From Rhynchonema sp. JSB1_4 (taxonomy: Eukaryota > Nematoda > Chromadorea > Monhysterida > Xyalidae), in assembly GCA_030248065.1 (NCBI GenBank), contig JASAMV010006387.1, positions 1-64,000 on the forward strand: DNA of 64,000 bases, in the 5' to 3' direction. The notes under the pieces are model-generated. The model ran no database searches, was not told the DNA's origin, and worked only from the letters and a program-made list of their open reading frames with translations. Each line of letters starts with the position of its first letter. Position 1 is the stretch's first letter. Positions 49,900 to 61,800 of this stretch are shown in pieces. A program made the translations under genes and the position numbers.

Positions 49900-52800
49900 A
49901 TGAGGCTTCCAAAATTGATCAGGCCCCTTGGCCTGCTGCTTTCACATCTTATCACCGGTGCTATTTCCCAGAGTTGGTTCAGCTTTACGTTTTCTAATTC
50001 TTACCGCTGCATTGTGCAATGCAGCGCTGCGGGTGGAATAATTTCGACAGAACCCAGATGTCTCCGATCCGGTTCGAGTCATTGTGGAGACCATCTGTAG
50101 CTCTTCTGCCACTCTATGCATGCAACTTCGCAGACCCTTGAGAATGTCCAAAATGTTGGGCTCTACGAATGCAGGACTTTGTCCAAAGGCTTGAAGACCT
50201 ATCAATGTTTCAGTCATTCGGGAACTTTAATTTTAATGTCCTCTTCCTAAACTATAAATGTTTGCAGCTTGTCAACTTCCGGCGCCGGACGAGCCGCCGA
50301 TATTCAATGTCAGCGAGCTGCATGAACCGGGTATGCACACTGGAGTTTTCCACTTAAAACCCCCCCGGGGCTCCAGCTAGATTATTTCTGGACCACCGAT
50401 TACTTTTCTGGACCGCGAATTCTTTAGCGAATGGTAAATTTGACAAAATCGTACAAATTAGTTGATCGGTGACCAATGTGTCGTTCTTTTCTGGTGTTTT
50501 TCGACTGTTTTACCGTGTTTAAATGAAGATCCTCATAATCAGGTTCATATATAGTGCCAAAACGTCAACATACTGCCCTAAAGTAGCCTTTCTGACAATG
50601 CTGAAAACATCCTTCGCTTAAAGTTCCTAAGGTCTGTAAGTGGAAGCGCTTCCACTTTCCCCAGGTGGTTCCAACTTGACTATTTTCGTTTTAATCTGAG
50701 GGCCCATTTTCCATTAATTTCCGCCTAGTGCCCCCGTGGCTTTAAGTGGAAAACTGCGGCGTGTAACACCATCAAGCGAAAGCGTCTGACTATGATGTAA
50801 ACAATGTTCATGTTCAAATGAAATGTGCCTTAAAAAATCATATCTCTGTCCGACACAAGCACACATTCCGATTTTTTAGTCCGCCGCCGCCGAGTTTTTT
50901 TTCCATTGCATCACACAGGCATTGAGTGCATAATGGAAGAAATCGCTCCGTAATTTATCCAGCGAAATGCAGCTAATTCTTCGATTAATTCTTATAATTT
51001 GGATCCGCAGATTCGGAATTGATGCGAAGTGTTTGAAACATCACTTCCGTCCTGATTTGCAGGCACCCGTATCCTGGTGTTGCCCTACAAACCCGCTAAT
51101 GCGAATATCACCCTAAAAAGCATTGGTGGTGGACTAAATCGGGTCTATCAGGACAGGATACGAATGCGAATAGCGTCGCCCGGTAACGCTGAGCTCTATG
51201 CGATTGACACGTTGGAATTGGTGTGTTGAGAATCTTAACTTTGATATTCTATTGTGTGACAACATTATTTTCATCTATGGTTGCAAATATTGATCGAATA
51301 AGATTCTCCTTCAGCCAACTACAAAAAGATTCGCTTCCGGTCCGCCGTATCAAACAACGACCGGATCTGTATACCCAGTCTTTCAAGACATTTGTATTTG
51401 TTCTGCAACTATGACCAGCGTGAGATTGTTCTTTATTACACGAAACGTCACGTGACCAATGGTGTACATGAGTTTCATACTGCCTGCCGATCGAAAAGTC
51501 ATCCAAACAATTTGTCAATCCCGAAATCTCGAACACAGAAACTTTCAAATCATCTACATATGTACATACCGTAACCTTCCCGTCGCAGCCTCGCTACCCG
51601 TCAGTCGTCAGCAACGCGTATCTTCCCGTCGAGGTGCTATGTAACGGGCAACGATACCCCGTGGCTGTGCTCAGGATTACCAATGTCAACAACTATGCAC
51701 CTTGGTTCTACAATCAGCCATATGTGGTCGAAGTGCCGGAGGTACATATGTACTGTGTACGCTTGTAGCTTGCGTTTCGTTCGTAATTTCTTGCGATCAG
51801 CAGTCTCAGTTAGTCCAGTTTCGGTCAAGCGACTTCCTCAGTCTTGGGCACTCATATTTTTGCTAACAGTGCTCTGCTTCTCAGATTTCGATTGAAGTCG
51901 TTCCCAGACAGTCATGAAGAGCTACTCGCTTCTGCGGGCTGCTGTCGAAAATCCAGAGCTGATAGAAAATAAATAAAAACCACATCTGCCCAACCGAATT
52001 TGATACCGTGCCGTTTGGCGGACGGGCATTATCGCAGACGTGCGCGGAATTTTGCGTGCCTGTTCCAACACATTGGACCTCAGTCACGGTCGTGGGCCTT
52101 TACCAACACTCTTCATAGGCCACGGTTTTCAACTGAGATCCAGGCAACATGTTACAACAAAATATCCTAATTCTAATTTCTTGCAGACGGCCCCGGTCGG
52201 TTCGACATACGACACGCCGATTCTGTCCTTCGACTGGGACCCATCGGCCTTGTACGATGTCAGATTCGGGATCGTGCCGGGCCCGAATTCGCATTATTTT
52301 GCGCTGCAGTCAATGCCCGACATGGTGCACAACCCCAGACGCATGCCTCTCGGTTGGAGCGGGTGACGGGATTTTTTGATGTTATCTAAATCTGAAAAAC
52401 TTAATTTTCATGGGTTCAAGTGGCCACTAGCCACCAGCCACCAGTAGTTCGAATGCCGAATACAATATTCAATGTTTTTATATAATATATTCAATCTTGT
52501 GTATATCCATTTGTATGACTTGTATTCAGATTTTGTCGGCAGCTGGTCTTCCGAACAACTTCCGAGATTAGTGAAATTGAAATTGCTGTCATCGCTCGAC
52601 TACGAACAAGGGCTCCGCGAGTTCAAACTCAATATCACAGCGACGGTGTGTCTCTCTCTTTATCGGTGCATTATTTTCGGTCTAACGATGACCGACTGCA
52701 GTCTCACTTGGGGTCTTAGGGTCAAGACGCTTCGCATCGGAAAACTCTTATTGATGCCATTTTCACACACACAAGAGTGATTTAATTATTTTTCCATTGA

Positions 52801-55800
52801 GTGTTTTTTCAAGCGGAACCGGAATTTTCCCTCTCAGGACGCAACTGGCATCCCAGGCGAAACCATCATGACGAACTCAACCACTCTGACGGTGAAAATT
52901 ATAAATGTGGATGATACGCTACCGAAGTTTACATTGGATTTGTACAAAGGCCAAATTGCTGCGGTCAGTTTTCAGTCGTGCGATCGACTTTTCTGTAGTG
53001 AACCTGCGCCATCTGGTGAATAAATCTCTCTTTTCAAACGACACTTACGTACAGTAGGTTCCCTTATTTGTCGTTAATCTCCTGCTCTGTATACAGTCGG
53101 AGTCAACCACCTACTCTGTCATTGTATGTGTATAATGGTGTGCGTTCAATTTGGTCGATTAGCTCGATATATCAGTCATTCAATTATTTTCTCTTTTTGC
53201 AGTAAGCGTAAAATAGCGCAAAATCTCAATTGTCAGTATTTTTTTCGAACGAATTATCTTCGTTGTACCTACAGTGGTTAGCGTCTTAACGATAGTATTC
53301 AAGTGTTTTTGTCACTTCACTATGAGCACAAAATAGTCAATTACAAACATAACGTTACTTACACAATCGATAAAAAAATTGAAATGCTACTCAATCTTGT
53401 GTTTGTTGTTTGCAGAACGCGCAACCTGGGGCCACGGTGCAGTTCGCACAAGCAGTCAGCGCTGTAAATCGTGATCCGACAGAGGCCAGTGTAGTCTATA
53501 GCTTCAATCATGATAGCAGAGGTATACGACTGTTTTCGTGATTAAAGCAAATGAGATCAAAATTAATATTGCAATCATTATCAAAAAATTTTTATAATTT
53601 TTAACCAACCGACATTTCTGACGAATGTCAGCCTTACTTTGCTGAGACTTGCGGTCACTAATTTCAACTTTTTATAATATCTGCTGATTGCTGAGTTATT
53701 TTTGGGGGCTATGTAATTTTAACATACGTAGGTTTGAATTTATTATATGTAAATTTCAATTTAAATATACAGTATATTTGAAGATGGCATGCAGCAGCTG
53801 GGGTGGACTGAACCGCATTTTGTTTTTTTTTTCAGATTCACCATTCGACATTAATGCCAAGACTGGAGAAGTGTATTTGCGTGGCAAACTGCCGACAGAC
53901 AAAGATGAATACAGCTTGCTTGTCAGGGTTGGTAAAAAAACTAAATTCACTTCAGTCATTTTCATTGTTTCCAGCGAAGTATAGGCATACCAAGGCTCGA
54001 TATTTTATCTCAGATTATGAGCATTGCCTTGGTCGCGTGATTTTTGCGCTGATAGAGCTTGAAGGAGGTTTACTAACGTGTGCCACTACTGATTTCGACA
54101 ACGTTGAAATATACGTTCCCAGATGGCCAACAAACAAGGCTTGCGCCATTCAAAATCGGTGACATCAGTAAATCCCGATGTATAGCACGCAAAGGTCACG
54201 CGCGATCACCAAGGCCGGCCCGACCCGACCAATGTGACCCTGAACGGATATGTTTACAAATATGGAAACAGCAAGTTGCCTGTTCCAACCTTTGCAGGCG
54301 TCGCATGTGTCCAACCCATCTGCATGGCGCACCGCTCAGCTACACATCCAAGTGCTCGACACGGACGGAGCGTATTTTGTGAAATGCGCGCACGAAACAG
54401 TCATACAGGAACACGCGGTGGTCGGCACGCAGATTGTGCAGTTGAGTGTCGCCAATGACGAAGATAAGGTGAGGGCGAAAAGGTGACGCATACAGTACAC
54501 ACGGTCGACGCTTCTTTTTAGTGACCATCCATATAGTGTAACCGGCTTGTTGTCGCTGTTTTGATTCACGATTAGCCATAAATGCGGGCCTAGTCAGTAT
54601 CCCACTACATCTCGTGACTATCAAGTGACTGAATATTTGCCCGAGTGGTAAACACGTCACTATAAAAAGGGTAGGGTAGACTACAGTTCAAATGGGTTTA
54701 TGTTCTAAATGGTGCTTTAAAACACCGTTCCCGATCCTTTCATTATACAGTGATTACTGTTGTCTTATGGTAATCTTGCGCATCATCTCATCATCTTGAG
54801 TATTTTAAACACGATAATAATATAATGGACTGATTATTACCAAAAATAATAACTGTTCCGAATACAATGTGCGAAATGTATTGTGTAATGAAATAAAATC
54901 ATAAAATGACAATGAAACATTACACCCAAACCAACATATCCGTTTCAGAACGCCGAATTCGTTCTACTAGAATCAGAGGACAGCCACTTATTCTCAGTCG
55001 ACCCGACCACTGGTGCTGTGCTGGTTGCTAAGAGTGACCTACTTGATCGGGAGGTCAAAGGCGCTTTTGTGGTGCATGTCGGTGTCAAGCAGAGGGGGTG
55101 CGTTTGACGATGCATGACTGTAGTTTTGATTTTGTGTGTTTTCATCCATATTGCGTATTCGCTCACAATTTCACAACGTAAATGGGTTTTACGCTGCTGG
55201 TCAAAGGCACAAAGCTCCAACAACTGTATCCCGAGATTCTGTCAGAAGACAGATTTCCTGCTGATTGAAGTGTGGTCGACTCAGATCTTCGACTGCAGCC
55301 GTCAACAGCTCAAAGCAGCCCTCAGTAAGCGCGAGCGCAATAATATATTGCGGTTGACTGGAGTGTTGACGGCTCAAGTTGACGATATCTGAATTGACCA
55401 CATATCAATAAGTCCTTCGTATCCAGGTCGGAGTTCCGCCGCTGACCTCAACGTGACACTTTCCTTCTAGTCATCAGATCAAAAATCACTTCCTCGTGGT
55501 CGATTTTAGATTTATTACTGAAAAAAGCACCATTTGATATCTGACCATCATGAAAGTCAAGCCGCAATCGCAAATTTTCACAGAATCTCTGATGTTTCAG
55601 TAAAGGCCGTTTAGCCGAGTCGACCGTGGAGAAATGCCGTGAAGCGACGATCCAAGTGAATCTGATTGATGAGAACGACAATGCACCGATGTTCGATGAG
55701 CCCTTATATACGTTTCACTTGCCCGACACGGCGCATAAGAACAGCATCATTGGCTATGTGCATGCAAGTGACCCTGATCAGGTTGGCGGGAATTTGAATA

Positions 55801-58800
55801 TTATGGGCCGGTTTCGAAATGCAGAGCTCATAATGACGAGCTATTTCTTTCATAGACCTTCTTCATGGTGAATGGTGAGTGATCTTCATCGAGACCACTC
55901 ATAAGTACCCTATCGTGCCACTCACACAAAGGTCCATATCAACCTTGAAGGCACGTGTCGATTGGCGCGTGGACTTGGTTTGGACACAGACAAACTATTA
56001 TAGACAAATTTTGTGTTGAGTTGCATTTTGTGACAGAGTCGGTGCACTATTTTCGACCAGCGTAAAAGTTGTTCAGCTGGTAAGGGGGACCAACTTTTAC
56101 GATGGTCGAAAATAGTGAGCCAGTGACGGAGAAAAGGACTCAGACACCAAAGTGATGCGCGGAATGGTGCTTTGGTCGTTGCAGCACGTGAGCCTCTATG
56201 GTCAGGCATACAAGATTTTTATCTGAGCCACACTGCGAACCTATACAGTAGTTGCTGACAAATTTCAGCCAGCTTAGCGGTTGGTTCGTTAGGTGTATGC
56301 GGGACAAACCTTCACGCTGGACGAAATTAGGGAGCCAACTGTATCAAAGAACTGTGACGCAAATACGTTTGTAGATATGTATATCACGTGTATTATCCCA
56401 CGTGATATATCTAGAAACGTATTTGGTCTTACGTCTCTGGTGTTCGCTAATCACAAAAACTAGGTATGATGCGTGTTATCTGCCACACAGCAGTGAACAA
56501 CCTTCACAGAAATATGAGATCCATTTGACCCCGTAGAATACAGGACTTTTTCACCAATATTCTGGCACAAGAACAAGTTGTGCTTGTTCGTTCTCTACGT
56601 CCCACACATTTGGGCGCGTTTTGCAAAAATATTCGCGTCAATCCCTTCAATTTCAGGGTGACAACGGTCGTGTCGTGTACTCGCGTATCAGTCAGGACGA
56701 CTCATCCGATAGGGACAATCCGGATCGAGTCAAGTTCTTCGGTTCGTGTTTTTTTATTATTATTTTTATGCATTTTGAAGCCAGAAACTCACCGGCGGGC
56801 GGAACTATGCAGGGAATATTGGCTATACTCTCATTACAGTGTGCCTTTCACGGCGAAAACCCGTAAGATATGAATATTTCTTGACGCTGGCTTGGTCCTA
56901 CACCTCCTAGCGGCCACACCGCGGTGAATAATATCTTTATGACCAAAAATGCCGGGTTTCTCTCCGGCACGTCATTTGAAAGCACTTAGAATGTAGCCAT
57001 TCAACATGAGCCTTTTTTACATTCCGCAGGCGAGACCACCGACAACGGCAGTCTGGCGATCATTCTGTCCTTTGAGTCGTCGGGTCGACCCCGATACCGA
57101 TCGCATTATCGATTGATGGTCGAGGCGAGGGACGATGCCCCAGTGGCCAGACGGTTGGCGCGTGCGATTTGGGACATCCAAAAAATGGGGAACATGATTT
57201 TTTCATTACGATGTCTGCCGAAGACAACGGTTGTTTCCAACATATAGTTACGGATTGATTTATCGGACCGGATGCGAAATTTTGGACTTATTTTTGGGTT
57301 ACTATAATAATATGAAGAGGACGGATCCATTAACTTTGTCACTTTATGAGTCAGTCGGACAAGCAGGGTTTGAATCAGTGGAAGGTCCGAATTGCCGAAA
57401 AGTCACCTAGAGGTCTACCAGCCTCCATTTCCACGGTCGTCTTTATTCCAGCACCTCGCTTCGTGTGCCGATCGACGTTTACGTCAATTTCACCGACGCA
57501 CACCTGCCCGTATTCTCACAATCCACCTACAACGTACAAGTGCTCGAACACGCCGTCAATGGGACAACCGTTGCCAAAGTGCATGCCAGCGACCCTGATC
57601 AGGTATACATAGGTATTGGATGGGCGCGATTTTAAATATCTTCCGGTCTTGGATAGAGTGTGTGACGCTCTCTGAAACAAAATCTGCTTCCGTTTAAGTA
57701 TAGTTTTCTTCTATTGCGTTGGCCGACCCTGAGTTAAGCAGGGCGAACCCCGTGTTCTAATCATTTTGGTTCTTCGTTCTTGTCACACTACTGCCGCATG
57801 AAATGCAAGCACTTTTTCAGTTTTTTTTAAAGTTGAACACGAGAAACTCTGCTACACTGTGCATGCATACATCAAGAATAATTTCTCACGACCTTTGCGC
57901 GGCACAGAGAGATAGTAAAAATCATGAAGTGTGAAAAAACGAAAGCACACTCCCGTTTTTGTCACGTGTGTATTTTCGTGTCGCATGGTAAGGCGCCACG
58001 CTGCCGTGTGCATGAGCGTTTTCCAAACTCACGCCAAAACACAAAAAGCCATCGGCCTAAAAAATTCGAAAGCGCAACCGCCACCATGGCGTGGTTGCTA
58101 CCCCTCCCCCCCCCCCCCCCCCCCCCGATGATGACAAATTCCAGCTGGCTGATCCCCAACCTATACTTACGCGAACAGCAGCGTTGCTCAACCAACGCAC
58201 GTATTAGGAACAGAAGGGAATTTACGCACCGAGGTGGAGAGCGTGCGATACCTTTTGGAAGCAGCACTTTACGGATATCACTTGTAGTACATTTCAGGGA
58301 GATGCCGCAATTTTCACATACCGTATCCACGCCATTTTCCCACTGGGAATTGACGACAGCCCATTTGCTGTACACCCTGTACATGGAGAAGTATTTGTGG
58401 TCAACCCTGTAGCACTGGACAGGGAACGAACCCCGATCATCAACGTTACGGTACGTTCAGATCAGATGCAGGGTTTGGGCCTATTTTCTAGGTAAACGTT
58501 TTCGATCATTTAGGATTGATTTTGACCTGAAAGTACTTAGTACATGCAAATTTGGGTTCAAGATTGATCGATTTTGTGATTTCTCTATGTGCTTGAGTCG
58601 CACAAATATTTAGGCACCATTTGTCTGTAATTCCCATCCAATTTTTGAATCCATGGCTGCATCCATAGGCATGCAAAGGTATACATTGTTGCACCCAATT
58701 ATTTTGGACCAAGATCTCTGTACCTATTGTGGTATTTTTACACGAGTCTCTGATAACTCACAGCGCGAACATTTCATTTAGCGCGCGGGGAAAATAAACG

Positions 58801-61800
58801 GCTCGTGAAATTGCATCTGTAGCATTTATCATCATCCGAAGGCCAGTTTTGATAAAACTGCCTATGGGAACGGGCACTTTTTGTAAGAGAACAACACTCT
58901 GTGGTACCCAAGAACGCTTGTCGAAGTGCCCAATCTGCTTTTTCTGAACTCGGCCGTCTGTGACCTCTGAGGCTAAATGCTTTCGTTCCTGTGTATGTGT
59001 AAATTGCATGTCTTGACTTTTGTGCAGGTGAAAAATGTAGAAACCGATAATGTCGGGTTTTTCCGAACTTCGACTGAAATTTCTCGGTTTTGTTTGAACA
59101 ATGACGACATGTATTGAGGTCTTCACATTGGCCACGATAGGGCAATGCTTGTGGAGCAAATTTCAGGTAAAATGTGCTTTTAAATCGGGAAACTAGCAAA
59201 TTCACAAACCAGGCTTGGGTTTGTTACCTAGTTTTTAGCACGTCAATTGCCTTTTGCTCGTCTTTCTGCCGTCGAACTTGAATTTCTGAGCCGAGAAGCC
59301 CAAAAAAAGTCGCGAATATCTTTAAAAGTCCTACAAGCGGTTGGGCCCACAAATCGCTTTCAGTATTCAGGGTGGCCGAAAGCGGAATTTATAACACACA
59401 TCGCTTGCAACCAGATGTTTCACATTCTAGATTGGCACCAAATCGGTAACACGACCAGAGAACGAAACGAGTTTGGCCAACGTTGTGGTGCAGCTGCAGG
59501 ACATCAATGACAATGCACCGGTGTTCAGGTATGTCAACTGTCATCTTGTACTTGCCGGGAGTTTTCCGACGCCCCGGGTCCTGAGTGGAAACCGGTCGAA
59601 GATTGAACTGGTTGTTGTGGTTAGGACTTTTTCGTGAACCGCGGAGCGATATCGAGCTCGGTGATCGGACCGGTCCTTCCTTGGTCAGGTGACGTTTTTG
59701 AATTTTAAGAAATTTAGCGGTGCCGCAGATTACGACCAGCGTAAAAGATGTTCCCCTTTCTAAACTGATTAATTTTAAGCCGAACGAAATGAGTGGCTCC
59801 GGTAAATTTCTTAATATCTTTAAGGCCAGAATCACGCGTGACCATGGCAGGTCACATCCGGTCACCAAGTTTTTGATATCGCGCCGTGCCCTGGATCAGG
59901 GATAATGCTGCTGAGGAATCTCTCAAAACATAGATACATATATACTCTGACAATTCTTTTGGGAGAAACTTTTCAAACGCGTTGCCTGATCCGTAAAGCG
60001 CATGACGCGTGCACTGGCTATAGCGGTCACGTGACTTTCGTAGCCAGTGCACGCATGATGAGCTTGACGGATCAGGCAACGCGGTTGAAAAGTTTCTCCC
60101 AAAAGAATTGCCAGAGTATAAGTGCTGTTTTGATGAACAAGTCTGCGTTGTACAAGTCGTCCAGAATTCCAGAGACGCAAATGGAGCGCCGACGTCCGTC
60201 TATAACTTCACCGTGAACTCGGATGCGACGATTGACACGCTCGTCGGGCGGGTGTGTGACTCTTTAATTAAAATTTTTTAGAATTTCTAAAAAATTTATT
60301 TTTAACAATCATCAAATTTCCATTCAGGTTCACTTCACAGACGCCGATGATGGTGACAACGCGAGGGTGAATTTGCTGCTGATCACCACTTCACCCTACT
60401 TTGCCATATCGCCTGATGGATCGGTTACGGTTAGATTTTGATTTACATTTGTGTTTTTTATTACCATTTTTTATTGCCCGGTTCTGGTTTTGCATAACCT
60501 TGTCAAGCGCTCCAGGTGGCCCGCCCGCTGCCCGCACCGCCGGAGGAAAAGTACCAAGTTGTGATCAAAGCTGTCGATAACCCCACCGACTTGAACCAGC
60601 AAAAGTCGGTTTTTTTGCCTTTTGTTGTAATCGTTTGTCTGTATTTTGAGTGATTGAACAAAATTAGTTAAAACATTTTTAAAATCTTTTGATAAACACT
60701 GACATAAAGTTCTTTTTCAGGAACGCCTTGGCAACAATTAACATCAATGTGTTCCGAAGTCAATTACTGGCGCCGGAATTCACGAATCTTCCCAACACAA
60801 TATCGATCAGCGAATCGTTTACCAGAGGTTGATTGATTTAATTTTTTGTAGTTTACGGCTGTTTTGTGATTTTGGTTCTGTTCTGTCCATCTCAATCTGA
60901 ACCGTTGTCAATCAGGTCAGTGTGTCCAATCTAATGTTGCAGGCTCTTTGGTGTTCACAATCGCTGCCCATGACCCAGAGAACCCTGATAAGACCAGAAG
61001 TTCGCTCGGAGAAAGTCTGCTGTTCCACATTATTGGCGGCAATCCAAATCACACATTTGGTATCAATCAAGGTCGAGTGTTCTTGAATGAAAATGTCGAT
61101 GCCGAAATGCAGGTTCGTAAATTGTGTCGGGGTTTATATGGTGTGATCTTTGCCGTTTCTAACATGGTGAGCCTTCGGTGGCCGGACAATTGAGCAAAGC
61201 ACATTTGAGCAAGACCACTTTGAGCAAGTGAAAAAGAGCAGGGCCAAAAGCAGGGTTGTTTCAAAAAAAAGTGGTTAATTAAAAAATTTTTTTTAAAAAA
61301 AAAAAATTTTTTTTTTTTGAAACTCAGATTTTGCTTTTTTTTAATAAAAAAAAGTTGCCCAAAATGGGCTGAAATGTCCAAAAATGGCCCTTTTCGAGGC
61401 AAAAAATTGGCACTTTTTTCTGTGGACGGGACAATTTTCCAAAATCGCGCCTGCGGCGCCCTGTATTGTCCCCAAATCCGTACAGTGATGCGCGGGGCTG
61501 GTCTTTTATAGTGATGTGGCACCGATAATGTAATACTGCATGCTACTACACATGTATATATGCAAGTCTGGTGCAAAACCGGGCGCGCAAAGTCGATCTG
61601 ACACGCAAGATTTGGGCTGTAATCAATATTTTGATGGTCGTATATCAGATATACGGCATTAGATGCATTAAAATACGTTGTACGGCATGCTACAATACAT
61701 TAGTAACATCGTTAGTCAACATCAACCTCACACTGGTAGGATTCCATAGAATCTGGGTCTAGAAGTTGGGTCTCAGGCGAAAATTTTTCAATTTTTGAAA

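Noticed and set aside
49942..50217. Minus-strand open frame with an exon-like look next to the cadherin start
   Set aside because: The plus strand here is better explained: a signal-peptide exon at 49900-49957 joins in phase to the cadherin exon at 50268, making this region intron. No partner minus exon was found.
55419..55445. Short cadherin-like VGVPPLTST piece between two exons
   Set aside because: It has splice-like borders, but including it breaks the phase between 54949-55097 and 55601-55781, which join perfectly without it.
58081..58130. C homopolymer with Pro-rich frame
   Set aside because: Intronic low-complexity tract, not coding.
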